Below, one piece after another: positions 17,483-26,521 of a DNA stretch of 29,799 bases (positions are counted from its first letter, which is position 1; the number at the start of each line of letters is the position of its first letter). The position numbers were made by a program, and so were the translations under genes. This stretch comes from CAZSDW01 sp964605705 (GTDB lineage: Bacteria; Fidelibacterota; UBA2242), in NCBI GenBank assembly GCA_964605705.1, contig CAZSDW010000034.1:1-29799 (forward strand). Direction: 5' to 3'. The notes below the pieces were generated by a model. That model did no database searches. It was not told where the DNA came from and saw only the letters and a list, made by a program, of their open reading frames with translations.

Positions 17483-18814
17483 TTATTCCAGCATTAACAT
17501 TTTTTTGGAATCAGTATAGCTGCGATCTTCTGTCAATGCGGTCAGTTTTATGATATAGACACCATTTGCAACCCGGTGCCCGGCATCGGATTCGCCACTC
17601 CAGGTGACAAGATAATTTCCGGCAGACAGCTGGCTGCTTTCGAGTTTTCTGATTAGCTGTCCGTTGATATTATACACGGTTAGAAAAACCCCGGCATTCT
17701 CGGGCAGGTAAAAACTGATCTGCGTGGACGGATTAAAAGGATTGGGATAGTTCTGATTTAGCCGGAATTCCGCGGGTGCAATTTGACTTTCTGCGATGTC
17801 ATTGGTCTGACCGGTATTGCCGTTGATAATATAATTTCGGATCAGCCTGCCGGACTTGGAAATTATGGTTGTATCGATTGCCCAGCCGCCCAGCGCATTG
17901 GCGCCCGGTTTCAATGCTGCAGAGCTTTCGTCGATATCAGACAACGACCAGTTGCACCAGCTGATCTGATGGTATTCCATGAAATTCATCCAGATTTTGG
18001 TTTCAGCGGAATCGATCGGACCGTCACCGGTATTCAAAACAGTGCCAAACTCAGTTACAAAGAGGGCGATACCGTTGTTTAAAGCCGTTAACGCCTTATT
18101 GCGCATTGCCTGCTTATGATACTGATAAGCCGCGTAGTAGTGCAGCGCATAGGCAATGTTATTCCGAGTCAACGGATCACGGGATGCAACGTCCACATCC
18201 TGGGACCAGGTACGAGTTCCGGCAACGATCAGATTGTCCGGATCGATTGCCCGGATCGCATCGATGACGGCGTTGGAGTAAGGTTTAATAACGGTTGCCC
18301 AGTCGATTTGCTGGGGTTCATTGAATATTTCATAGATTATATTTGGGTAATCGCCATATTCTTCGGCAATCTCTTCAAAGAATTCGATTGCCTGTTCCTG
18401 GTGGTTGTGTGCGTTGTGATCGTGCCAGTCAACCAGGACATAGATACCCTGATCGATACAGGCGTTGATGACGGTTTTTATCTTGGCTTTTTCAGCAGTT
18501 GGATTGGTCAGGTAGCCTCCACCCTCGATGCCCATCGAGGCTCTGACGACCGTACATTGCCAGTCTTCCTTCAGCCATTCGATACAATCGGCATTATAAT
18601 ATTTGCCGCACCATTGACTCCAGTAAAGACTCATTCCCCGCAATACGACGGGATTTCCATGTTCATCAACAATCCTGTTGCCGCTGACGGTCAGCAAACC
18701 ATGTTTTTCAACGGCTGTCGAATCGTCTGACAGGGCGGTAACGCCGGATATAAACACTATCAGGCAAACGATTATTACGGATACTGAAAATCGATATTTT
18801 TTGAGTGATTTCAT
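17483..18814 (-). CDS. GH5 endo-beta-1,4-glucanase with T9SS sorting domain
   Basis: 443 residues from the ATG at 18814, chosen over the TTG at 18826 because GGGATGG sits just before the ATG and the signal peptide then starts MKSLKKYRFS. The GH5 (probably GH5_2) barrel includes LRGMSLYWSQW, VVRASM, VLVDWHDHNAH, acid/base E166 in IIYEIFNEP and nucleophile E255 in LFVTEFGT, plus WCNWSLSD. The last ~94 residues are a T9SS type A domain (LNQNYPNPFNPSTQISFYLP, ending KKMLMLE). The enzyme should be exported through the type IX pathway and cut cellulose or related beta-glucans outside the cell. The GH3 downstream would finish the oligosaccharides. Confidence 0.93.
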   Translation of the reverse strand: MKSLKKYRFSVSVIIVCLIVFISGVTALSDDSTAVEKHGLLTVSGNRIVDEHGNPVVLRGMSLYWSQWCGKYYNADCIEWLKEDWQCTVVRASMGIEGGGYLTNPTAEKAKIKTVINACIDQGIYVLVDWHDHNAHNHQEQAIEFFEEIAEEYGDYPNIIYEIFNEPQQIDWATVIKPYSNAVIDAIRAIDPDNLIVAGTRTWSQDVDVASRDPLTRNNIAYALHYYAAYQYHKQAMRNKALTALNNGIALFVTEFGTVLNTGDGPIDSAETKIWMNFMEYHQISWCNWSLSDIDESSAALKPGANALGGWAIDTTIISKSGRLIRNYIINGNTGQTNDIAESQIAPAEFRLNQNYPNPFNPSTQISFYLPENAGVFLTVYNINGQLIRKLESSQLSAGNYLVTWSGESDAGHRVANGVYIIKLTALTEDRSYTDSKKMLMLE

Positions 18815-18872
18815 ATGCCATCCCAAATGATGTTTTTGATTAATTATCCCCTGGTAATTTACAATTTTTTGA

Positions 18873-19853
18873 TTAACGAGCAGTATAGTTTTTGATCATT
18901 TTATCAATAGTTGCATTCAGGGCTTGGTCAATGATTTGCTGGTTCGGATTGGCATCGTACCAATGAATGATCTCTTCAGCGCCTTGTTTGAAAGGAATCG
19001 TTGCCATGAAATCCGGGACAACCCGGCGAATTTTACTGTTATCAAAAATTATACTGTGAGTTTTATCGCCCAGCAGACTGTCGCCCCACTCGGAATCGTA
19101 TCGCGCGATCACATCCGAGGGAATATGAACGATATCGGCAGTTGTGCCGGCAGCCCTGGCGACAATATCGAATATCTGGTTCCAGGTTAACAATTCATCA
19201 GAAGTGATGTGAAAAATATCCCCGATTGCCCGGTTATTTCCCAGCAGTCCGACAAGACCTTTGGCAAAATCGCGATGATGCGTCATTACCCAGAGCGAAC
19301 TGCCGTCGCCATGGACAACGACTTTCTGTCCTTTACGCATCCGGTCCACAATGGTATAGCCGCCGTGCATGGGCAAGAGTGTTTTGTCATAGGTGTGGGA
19401 CGGGCGGACGATGGTAAAGGGAAATTGTGCTTCCCGGTAGGTTTTTACCAGAAGTTCTTCACAGGCGATTTTGTTGCGGGAATATTCCCAGATTGGATTA
19501 GCAAGAGGAGTCGATTCGGTGACCGGTAAATTGACCGGTGGTGTCTGGTACGCCGAGGCGGAACTGATAAAGATGTATTGATCAGTGCGATCCCGAAACA
19601 GCTCGATATCTGCTTTAATGTGGTCGGTTGTGAATGCAATCCAGTCAACCACCGCGTCAAATTTCGAATTGCCCAGAGCCGCTTGCGCTGATGCCGTATC
19701 ACGGATATCGCCAGTCAGTACTTGAGCGCCTTTCGGAATGGGGCGGATGCTTTTGCCACGATTGAGTAAAACCAACTCAAAACCGCGATCTATAGCTAAT
19801 TGAGAGCAGGCGGAGCTGATAATGCCGGTGCCGCCGATAAATAGTATTTTCAT
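18873..19853 (-). CDS. NAD-dependent epimerase/dehydratase-like SDR protein
   Basis: 326 residues, full length for an extended SDR. The N-terminal Rossmann motif is GGTGIIS (7-13), a slight variant of GxxGxxG/A. LTGDIRD (about 46-52) is the usual adenine-contact region, YIFISSAS carries the Ser, and the active-site Tyr/Lys pair is YSRNK (Y124, K128). IVRPSHTYD and HITSDE are also typical of nucleotide-sugar epimerase-like members. It has no signal peptide, so it is cytoplasmic, unlike its neighbours. A likely role is oxidation or epimerisation of a sugar or nucleotide sugar produced by this degradative unit; the substrate cannot be told. It is probably the first gene of the unit, with AAGGGA before ATG; ~100 bases upstream lies a decayed ORF. 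Confidence 0.82.
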   Translation of the reverse strand: MKILFIGGTGIISSACSQLAIDRGFELVLLNRGKSIRPIPKGAQVLTGDIRDTASAQAALGNSKFDAVVDWIAFTTDHIKADIELFRDRTDQYIFISSASAYQTPPVNLPVTESTPLANPIWEYSRNKIACEELLVKTYREAQFPFTIVRPSHTYDKTLLPMHGGYTIVDRMRKGQKVVVHGDGSSLWVMTHHRDFAKGLVGLLGNNRAIGDIFHITSDELLTWNQIFDIVARAAGTTADIVHIPSDVIARYDSEWGDSLLGDKTHSIIFDNSKIRRVVPDFMATIPFKQGAEEIIHWYDANPNQQIIDQALNATIDKMIKNYTAR

Positions 19854-19956
19854 TTTTTCCCTTACCTGGTTTTTCGCTTAATTACGGTTATAATATATCA
19901 TTCAGGCAGCTTAAAATCCTTGTTAAAAATAACGACATAACCGGAAATTCTTATGA

Positions 19957-20284
19957 CTAATCCGGTTTGATTTCCATCCAAAAGTAGGATGATATCCAGA
20001 TATAAAAATCGCCAAACTCCGAGATGGCTTTTACACCAATCATCAGGGATTTGGCGAATGGTAAGAAGATTAGCTAATCAATTAACACTACAGCCGATTG
20101 CAGGGCATTGTAGATTCTGATATCACTCCTTGGATCGGGCTCTAATCCGCACCATGCCTCCTCAATTTTAAGTATTATGGTTGCGCTATCTTCGATTTGT
20201 AAAATCGTGACTTAAATATACGGACAGAACAGTGCAACTGAAATAAATAAACACAATGAGCAGAGCAAATGCTGATGGTTTCAT
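19957..20284 (-). pseudogene. Decayed small lipoprotein-like gene
   Basis: The 449-base space between the epimerase and the YD-repeat gene is not empty. A minus-strand ATG at 20284 follows GAGGAG with 8 bases spacing and encodes a lipoprotein-like signal, MKPSAFALLIVFIYFSC (Cys in YFSC), then stops after 32 codons (20186). Shifted by one base, a frame from 20211 continues with protein-like sequence (TIILKIEEAWCGLEPDP, IRIYNALQSAVVLID). It meets one in-frame TAG at 20074-20076, then continues 38 codons (AKSLMIGVKAISEFGDFYIW) to TAG 19957-19959. One frameshift and one nonsense change would therefore restore a ~100-residue lipoprotein. No family was recognised. It begins 18 bases after the stop of the YD-repeat gene and was probably its operon partner. 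The rest of this space (19854-19956) shows no gene. Confidence 0.4.
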
Positions 20285-20302
20285 TTTTGTATCTCCTCAT
20301 TT

Positions 20303-21532
20303 TTAAAATTGTTCGTACTCAAAGATATAGGTTTGGGTAATATTCAGGTTAAAGTCCCAATGCACTTTTGTCAAATTCCGGTGTTTGTCATAACTGAAAT
20401 AAATTTTCGCTCCGGGACCACTGGTGCTCTTGAAATATCCAACTTTTAGATTGCCATCCTGATCATGTTTGTATGAAATAGTACCATTGAGCCAGGCGTC
20501 AAAATTAATCAGGGCAGCATGGATCAATTTTGAGTTTTTATCGTATTCATAAAATTCACTGCCTCTGGCGCCATCAGTGCGGACAAAAGTTCTATTGGTG
20601 AGATTGCCATTATTATCGAAAAAATAAGTAAAAACAGCCGTCATGCCATTGGAATATTTTCGATAGGACTTGGTCAGAAATCCGTGAGTGTTATATAAAA
20701 AGTTCGTTTCTGTCCAGAGCCCATCGGAGCGTTCAAAACGTTTATTCGTCAATTTCCCCGTTTCGTCGTAATGATAATAAGAAGGACCGCCGATTTTGTT
20801 GGAATAATCATAGGCTTCCCTGATTAGCCGATACTTATTCTGTTGAGATATATACACATTTGAACTACGGTAGAATTTGGGCGGTTGTTGCGGCATCTCT
20901 TCATATTCATAGATAAAGGTCTGGCTCCACCCGGCTGAAAAATTCCAATATTCCCGGATAAGGTTTCCATGATCATCATAGGTATAGGATATAGAACCGG
21001 CAGGGACTCCTTTTTGATCAATCGTCGCCGATAGCTTTTTTCCGGTTTCATCATAGTGATAAGTAATCCTGCCGAAAAACCAGCCATTCAAACCCTGACA
21101 GTCGGCGATAGATAAGTGCCCGCTATCGTCGTATTCATAGTTCGTCATGCCGGTTCTGCCGTTGGAGCGCTGATAACTTTCTTTTATCAACTGGCATTGT
21201 TCATTGTATTCGTATAGCTGAGTGGAGGTCAGACTATCGGAAAATTCACGGTATTTTTTTATGAGATTTCCGGCTTTATTATAGCTTAAAAAATTCAGCG
21301 AATTGCGGCTGCCGTCCAGCAGTTCCCAGATGGCGGTACCTGGATTTCCATCTCTGTTATAATCGAATGTAGTCAGTCCCTTTTCACCACTAGCATTTTC
21401 ATAATGAAGCCTGATCAATCTAAATTCGGGCACCGTTGATTCTGTACCTGCTCGGTTTCTATCTGAAGAACTACAAGCGGATATTAATGCTAATGAACAA
21501 CAAATATAAAAAGTAAGAGATGAACACCTCAT
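20303..21532 (-). CDS. Lipoprotein built of 25-residue YD-like repeats
   Basis: 409 residues. The signal ends in the lipobox ISAC (C20), followed by SSSDRN. Almost all the rest is about 13 tandem units of ~25 residues with the pattern YxYDxxGNLxxxxxxxSxGxxxxTx, e.g. YTYDDHGNLIREYWNFSAGW. One unit after residue ~205 carries a ~20-residue insertion with QQPPKF. The repeats resemble Rhs/YD repeats (normally ~21 residues) but with a longer, regular spacing and no Rhs core or toxin tip. The protein is likely a beta-rich filament or shell fragment anchored in the outer membrane. An AAGGAA ribosome site precedes ATG. Function unknown. Upstream spacing to the beta-helix gene is 144 bases, in which I see no gene. 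Confidence 0.75.
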   Translation of the reverse strand: MRCSSLTFYICCSLALISACSSSDRNRAGTESTVPEFRLIRLHYENASGEKGLTTFDYNRDGNPGTAIWELLDGSRNSLNFLSYNKAGNLIKKYREFSDSLTSTQLYEYNEQCQLIKESYQRSNGRTGMTNYEYDDSGHLSIADCQGLNGWFFGRITYHYDETGKKLSATIDQKGVPAGSISYTYDDHGNLIREYWNFSAGWSQTFIYEYEEMPQQPPKFYRSSNVYISQQNKYRLIREAYDYSNKIGGPSYYHYDETGKLTNKRFERSDGLWTETNFLYNTHGFLTKSYRKYSNGMTAVFTYFFDNNGNLTNRTFVRTDGARGSEFYEYDKNSKLIHAALINFDAWLNGTISYKHDQDGNLKVGYFKSTSGPGAKIYFSYDKHRNLTKVHWDFNLNITQTYIFEYEQF

Positions 21533-21676
21533 AATAAATTCCTTTTTTGTATCCTGTCAGGTTGCTTATTGGTGAAAGTTATAGTTTTTGAAAATTGAAT
21601 TAAAGCTTATATTGAAACTGATTTTTGACTCAAATAACAATGTCATTTTATCGTTAGAAATATTTGATAGACAATC

Positions 21677-23518
21677 TCAGCGAATAGGCGGATAGGCTCC
21701 AATGAACTTTTTGGATTGACCGAGCAGTTTCGCGATTTCAGACGGTAATTGAGTTGCTGATTCGGATTCCGGAAAAGCCTGCAATAATTGATAATTGCCC
21801 AGCAGAGGACTTTTGAATAAGGGACCATGGTAATTGGCAAGGTAGCGACTATTAGCTGCGAATTCCGGATGGATCCGGCGCAATCCATCCAATGAATTAA
21901 ATGAAACCTGGCATTCGTCGTTATTTGCCGGGCTCCACATAATTAACGGATAGGATGTGGTCTCTTTCCCGCGTACATAGATATTGTAATCGAGTTGTTT
22001 CAACTGTGGATTATTAACCCGTTCGCATATTGACGGCGGTTGCCAGACAAAGAGTAACGGACGATCGAAATTTTCATCACCGGTCAGCAGATTATTTACA
22101 AAAATGTGTCCATCCCGTTTATCCACATCCGGTCCGGTACTGGAATGCCAGCCGAAATTATCATTGGCGGCGCTTCTGGCTGTTCGCCCGATACAGGCAG
22201 TGCTGTTTATGAACGTGTTCTGATAGATTTGAGCATTTGAACTGTTCAGAATCCAGAGACCATGATCACAGTTGACAAAGACGTTTCCGGCACAAATTAC
22301 GCCTTTGGAAATTTCAAAAAAGAATCCGTTATCGCTGGGCCAGGGTTGGGTTGTCGAGAAAGGTCCGTCTATTTTACCGACACCTTCAATCCAGTTATTG
22401 ATAAAAACGCCATCGACATTACCGACGTCATACCAGATACCGTTGGAGTTGGGCTGGTCGATGACCAGATTATCACGGCAGGTAACCCGGTAGCATTGAT
22501 TGAAAATTTTGACAGCCGCCGGATAATACCCGGTGATTTGTTCAATATTATTTCGCATAAAGATATTTTTTTCCAGCAATACATCAGCGGAACCCAGGAG
22601 GTAAATACCTTCCGTACTGGTGTCACTGACTTTGCAATGTCGCAAGGTCAATTGATCTCCTCTGAGATAGGCTGCCACCCGCGAGCAGTAGGAGATCGTA
22701 CAATGTTCTAATGTGGTGCCGATAACTTCTTTGCCGTGCTTGGCTTCATCGGATAGTCCTTCTGGATCGGTTCCTTCAATCTCGAGGGCACGGTATGCGT
22801 ACTGGGTGAAGCTAATGCCTTTTATAATCGGTCCTTTTCCATCCGAGGTCTTGCCATGACATTTGCCGGAAGTCCTTAAAAGGGCGACATCAAATGCGGT
22901 GATTTCCACAAGATGCTCTGTTGGATTGACGCCGATGTAAACCTCCCGGGCATCATAGTCAATATAATAGCTGTTTTCAGTGACTTCACCTTCCCAACCG
23001 ACGGCTTGTAAAAACTTTCCGTCCACAAAAACCATATCATTATTGAATTTATATTGCGGTGTTCTTTTCCCTTCCCTGTGACGCCGCCACCAGTCGTCCG
23101 GCTTGGCGGGGAATAAGTGGGACCAGGCAGTTACCCATAATCCGTTTTTAAGGTCTATCCATTCTGTGGCGATATAAGTTCCCTTTAAAACCGGTTGTTC
23201 ATTTCGATAGGGTTGCACGGTTATGCCCTGGTTCAAAGTCAGCTGCCCGGTGCGGTACACTCCTCCTCTTAGAATAATGGCATCACCGGTCTTTACCCGC
23301 TCAATCGCCGATTCGAGGGTTGTGGCTTGTTCGAGTGTCTTTCCAGATGCTTCTGACTGTCCATCGGGCGAGACATAGTATATTTTACCCGTTACCTTGG
23401 GCAATTCATAAGTTTGCTGAATGGGACCATAGGGACCACCGGATGGTTGTGCGATTGCAGGCAAAGCGCTAAAAATGATCCCAAAAAGAGTGCAGTGAAT
23501 AACTTGGAGCAACTTCAT
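21677..23518 (-). CDS. Secreted right-handed parallel beta-helix protein
   Basis: 613 residues with a signal peptide (1-23, cleavage near AIAQ). Residues ~45-90 (KIYYVSPDGQSEASGKTLEQ, AIILRGGVYR) are the N-terminal cap (DUF1565-like) of pectin-lyase-fold proteins. The middle (about 225-470) contains successive beta-helix coils of ~22 residues with asparagine ladders (VLLEKNIFMRNNIEQ, VTCRDNLVIDQPNSNGIWYD, VICAGNVFVNCDHGLWILNS, AQIYQNTFINS). The fold is that of polysaccharide lyases and several glycoside hydrolase families; I cannot assign a family or point to the catalytic residues. Given the nearby GH97/GH3/GH5 set, a polysaccharide-active enzyme is plausible. AAGGAG lies before ATG. The 191 bases upstream, to the S41 gene, show no further gene. 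Confidence 0.8.
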   Translation of the reverse strand: MKLLQVIHCTLFGIIFSALPAIAQPSGGPYGPIQQTYELPKVTGKIYYVSPDGQSEASGKTLEQATTLESAIERVKTGDAIILRGGVYRTGQLTLNQGITVQPYRNEQPVLKGTYIATEWIDLKNGLWVTAWSHLFPAKPDDWWRRHREGKRTPQYKFNNDMVFVDGKFLQAVGWEGEVTENSYYIDYDAREVYIGVNPTEHLVEITAFDVALLRTSGKCHGKTSDGKGPIIKGISFTQYAYRALEIEGTDPEGLSDEAKHGKEVIGTTLEHCTISYCSRVAAYLRGDQLTLRHCKVSDTSTEGIYLLGSADVLLEKNIFMRNNIEQITGYYPAAVKIFNQCYRVTCRDNLVIDQPNSNGIWYDVGNVDGVFINNWIEGVGKIDGPFSTTQPWPSDNGFFFEISKGVICAGNVFVNCDHGLWILNSSNAQIYQNTFINSTACIGRTARSAANDNFGWHSSTGPDVDKRDGHIFVNNLLTGDENFDRPLLFVWQPPSICERVNNPQLKQLDYNIYVRGKETTSYPLIMWSPANNDECQVSFNSLDGLRRIHPEFAANSRYLANYHGPLFKSPLLGNYQLLQAFPESESATQLPSEIAKLLGQSKKFIGAYPPIR

Positions 23519-23709
23519 TATTGATTCTCCTTAAAAAATGATTAGCAAAGAACAGATATTTAAAAATCGAATACTAAATTTATTAATCAAATTCTATTTT
23601 ACAACCAGGCATTTTCTGATACGGCTAAATTCGCCGGCTGTTTCGTTTCAAAGGTAAGTGTGGACCATTAATAGATAAAAGATGGTTTTGGTAATTGATA
23701 GCGAAGCCT

Positions 23710-24711
23710 TCATGGTGCGATCGTATTGAGATAGTTAATGGCATATTCCAGTTGTTTATCGTTGCCTGCCCCAATATCAGCCTTTGTTTGTACAACTCTG
23801 ATATCGGGAAAAATTCCATTCCATTCCACCGGCTTGCCATCATATTTTAAATAACAGGTCGTCGATACCCGGATTTGAGTTCCGCTTGGGAGACTGTACC
23901 ATTGGGGATTAGCACTTCCGCCGGCAGTCGTATCGCCGATCATCGTAACGGTAGAAATATCCTCCATTATTTTACAGAAACCTTCAGCCGAACTGAAAGT
24001 ACCACCATTCATTAAGACGACAACTGGTTTGCCGTAAAAAGGATTCTGTGGTCGAATCGAATAACTGGATGGTTGCATATTTTTCCTAAATGACAAAGGC
24101 GACACTTTATTTTTATCGATGAAACGTGAAATCACGTCATCCGCGTAATCGGAACTTCCGCCACTATTATCTCTCACATCGATAATTAATCCTTTCGTAT
24201 TCAGGAAATAGGAGATAGCGTCATAAATCTCGTATGTATCTTTATCGAAGGATGCAATTCTGATATATCCTATATCGTCTGTGATAAAACCATAATTGAT
24301 AGTTTTATTGGATGTTATTTTTAACTCTTTATTAAAATATTTTCGGACTACATAGGGGCTGTATGAATCCCGATCTCTGGTTGCCCGGGGAGATTGATAG
24401 TAAACCGGGATTACATTGCCCTTCGTTTTCATACCCATATGGGCGTCTTTTAATTCAAAAATCATTTCCAGCAAAACCGTGAATATTTCATCCCCCAGGG
24501 CAGCTTCGGCTTTGGCTTGATAAACAGGATAAAGACTATCCCAATTAATGTTTTTAAATTTGAAGAACGGGTAAACGTCATCTATTATTTGCCAGGCAAC
24601 ATTAAAATCTTCGACGTTTTCATTCGATTCATTCGGCTTAACAATGAAATCAGAACATGAGCCACTGAGCAACAAATATAGTATTACAGGTATGTATATT
24701 CCTCTCATCAT
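23710..24711 (-). CDS. S41 family serine peptidase, lipoprotein
   Basis: 333 residues, beginning MMRGIYIPVILYLLLSGSC, so probably a lipoprotein attached at C19. Residues ~33-95 form the helical N-terminal cap (AWQIIDDVYPFF, NWDSLYPVYQAKAE, LEMIFELKDAHMGM). The S41 core follows: IGYIRIASF, LIIDVRDNSGGSSDYAD and GGTFSSAEGF, where S240 aligns with the catalytic Ser of Ctp-type proteases, then MIGDTTAGGSA and NGIFPDI. No PDZ domain is visible, as in many tricorn-core-like S41 lipoproteins of Bacteroidota. It probably acts in the periplasm or at the cell surface on unknown peptides. It follows the barrel-like gene by 7 bases, so the two are almost certainly co-transcribed. Confidence 0.88.
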   Translation of the reverse strand: MMRGIYIPVILYLLLSGSCSDFIVKPNESNENVEDFNVAWQIIDDVYPFFKFKNINWDSLYPVYQAKAEAALGDEIFTVLLEMIFELKDAHMGMKTKGNVIPVYYQSPRATRDRDSYSPYVVRKYFNKELKITSNKTINYGFITDDIGYIRIASFDKDTYEIYDAISYFLNTKGLIIDVRDNSGGSSDYADDVISRFIDKNKVSPLSFRKNMQPSSYSIRPQNPFYGKPVVVLMNGGTFSSAEGFCKIMEDISTVTMIGDTTAGGSANPQWYSLPSGTQIRVSTTCYLKYDGKPVEWNGIFPDIRVVQTKADIGAGNDKQLEYAINYLNTIAP

Positions 24712-24718
24712 TCATATC

Positions 24719-25501
24719 TTAAAACAAAATTGAAATATAAACATTAAAATTATCATTCGCTGATAAATAATAATCCCAGGCGCTGATTCTCGTAATATAT
24801 ATGGAATAGGCTACTTTAACCGAAAACATATCTGTGAGACGGTATCGTACTCCGATATCACTCTTAAAGTTGAGCCCACTAAAGACTGACAAGGGCTTAT
24901 AGATTTTGTCATTGTTATCATTATTTCGAAAGTCAGTCATTCGTAAACCGACAGACAGGAGACTTAGCCGGTTAAAATTTTCGATTTTTATTTTTGGTGA
25001 CAGATCATAAACCAATCTGGTATTGGCGCTGATTGAAATTAACATAGCAAAGGAGTAGAGATCAGAGGTAAATTCGGCAATTCTTTGCTGTCTGACATGG
25101 ATAAACATTTCCGGCGAGGGACCAACAGCCAGAGAAAGACTTCGACCAAACAAATCAATTGGAGATCTTTTGTATAAATAATCCCAGGACATTGTGAATT
25201 CTCTGACATCTGCTGTTGTATGATAATTTTCCAGATGCGTGCCCTGTTTATATAGCATGTCAAATTGCCAAAAATACTTGCCCCTTTCCTGGTTCCAGAT
25301 AATCTCAAATGGAACAACTTTGCCCGCATACTTTTCTTTTGAAAAAACTTCATCCCGAATGGCATAATAACCCATTCCGTTATTTATGGTTACCTGGGTA
25401 GGAAAATAGTTCTGATTTTCTGCTTGTTCCTGAGCAATAATTACGGTGGTTATTAATCCCAAAACAAGAACGGTGAGACAGGTAAAATTTTTATCAACCA
25501 T
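24719..25501 (-). CDS. Small outer-membrane barrel-like protein
   Basis: 260 residues with a signal peptide (1-23, cleavage near IIAQ). The mature part has alternating hydrophobic/aromatic beta segments (VPFEIIWNQ, KYFWQFDMLYKQG, FTMSWDYLYKR, IGVRYRLTDMFSVKVAYSIYIT) and ends NFNVYISILF, with the C-terminal Phe typical of outer-membrane barrels. No family recognised. It is encoded 7 bases upstream of the S41 peptidase and probably forms a functional pair with it. TAGGAA precedes the ATG. The 119 bases upstream, to the methyltransferase, show no gene or hairpin. Confidence 0.65.
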   Translation of the reverse strand: MVDKNFTCLTVLVLGLITTVIIAQEQAENQNYFPTQVTINNGMGYYAIRDEVFSKEKYAGKVVPFEIIWNQERGKYFWQFDMLYKQGTHLENYHTTADVREFTMSWDYLYKRSPIDLFGRSLSLAVGPSPEMFIHVRQQRIAEFTSDLYSFAMLISISANTRLVYDLSPKIKIENFNRLSLLSVGLRMTDFRNNDNNDKIYKPLSVFSGLNFKSDIGVRYRLTDMFSVKVAYSIYITRISAWDYYLSANDNFNVYISILF

Positions 25502-25620
25502 GATACGTTCCTATAAATTGTAAGTCAATGGTCATTCAGTATTTATCAGCACGCTGCAAACTCGTATAATCATTCCCAAATAACAGCTTTCCATATTGAT
25601 TATCAGTGATTGTTATCGGA

Positions 25621-26508
25621 TTAGTCATTTCTCTGAGCTAGTACCAGGCAATGAGTACCATTCACTTTGGTTATGATGCAACCCGATTCGTCCTTGAAAT
25701 ATTGGTTCTCCATATCCTTTGAATCGAGATGTTCGACCAGGCTGAAGTTGAGTTTGTTCAGGAAATTCTCAATCTCGCCTTCTTCTATTCCAAAAACCCA
25801 TTTTTCATTATCTTTTTTAACTCGTTGATAAATATCATTCTCACCATAATATTTCTGTTCCAGTCGTAAAACAGACGCATAAATATAATCAAAAACAATT
25901 AAACTCCCTGATATGGAATAATCATGAATAAATTGAAATGTTTCTGCTACGGTATCTTGTGATAGATACATTGTCAAACCTTCCAATATAAACAGGGTTT
26001 TTTCCGTTTTGTCGAAATTGCTCTCGTCTAACTTTGTTTTCAAATCTTCTTTTTCAAAATCTACGGGCACAAAAATATTGTTTTCCGGTATGTGAATCTT
26101 GCGTTTTTCGAATTGTTTTATTTTCGCATTCTGAGTATGGGGTGTATCTATCTCAAAGACTTTAATATTGTCGTTTGAATTTAAGAATCTGATTGCTCTT
26201 GAATCAAATCCTGCTCCCAGAATCAATACCTGTTTGATACCCCATTTGATCGCATTTTCAAAAACACTATCAATATATTTTGTTCGTGCAATGACATACT
26301 GATAGATACCTTTGGGCGATATTCGGCTTTTCAGATTGAGAATCTTTAATTGCGTGAGAAATTTTATAAATTTTGGTAACAATTGAACGGCGATATAATC
26401 GCCGGATTTAAAACAGTTATCTTTTTCAAGGTATGATGAGGCTCTGCACATGCATGTGTAAGCAGCCGTCCTGGAACTTTTTTTCTCTATTCTTTTATTC
26501 GTTTTCAT
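25621..26508 (-). CDS. SAM-dependent methyltransferase, LCMT/PPM1 family
   Basis: 295 residues with the layout of the leucine-carboxyl-methyltransferase-like family (TIGR00027 type). An N-terminal SSRTAAYTCMCRAS is followed by ARTKYIDSVFENAI, the SAM-binding motif LILGAGFDSRAIRF (95-108), the acidic loop FEIDTPHTQ, FVPVDFEKEDL, and the family signature LFILEGLTMYLSQ. It has no signal peptide and is cytoplasmic. Family members methylate small molecules or carboxyl groups in secondary pathways; the substrate is not predictable. The gene is noticeably AT-rich compared with the glycosidase genes, and an attC-like hairpin lies in the 153-base space just upstream, which suggests arrival as mobile cargo. 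Confidence 0.88.
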   Translation of the reverse strand: MKTNKRIEKKSSRTAAYTCMCRASSYLEKDNCFKSGDYIAVQLLPKFIKFLTQLKILNLKSRISPKGIYQYVIARTKYIDSVFENAIKWGIKQVLILGAGFDSRAIRFLNSNDNIKVFEIDTPHTQNAKIKQFEKRKIHIPENNIFVPVDFEKEDLKTKLDESNFDKTEKTLFILEGLTMYLSQDTVAETFQFIHDYSISGSLIVFDYIYASVLRLEQKYYGENDIYQRVKKDNEKWVFGIEEGEIENFLNKLNFSLVEHLDSKDMENQYFKDESGCIITKVNGTHCLVLAQRND

Positions 26509-26521
26509 TGATTTTGCCTAT

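Noticed and set aside
18116..18730. Plus-strand open frame of 204 codons opposite the GH5 gene
   Set aside because: It shadows the catalytic region of GH5 on the other strand, with no recognisable domain.
20010..20057. Inverted repeat TCGCCAAA/TTTGGCGA and palindrome GATTAGCTAATC at 20068-20079
   Set aside because: The 8-bp arms are 32 bases apart, there is no T-run, and both fall within the decayed ORF; too weak to call a terminator or operator.
20303..21532. Rhs/polymorphic toxin
   Set aside because: No Rhs core motif, no C-terminal toxin domain and no small immunity gene downstream, only a decayed lipoprotein-like ORF.
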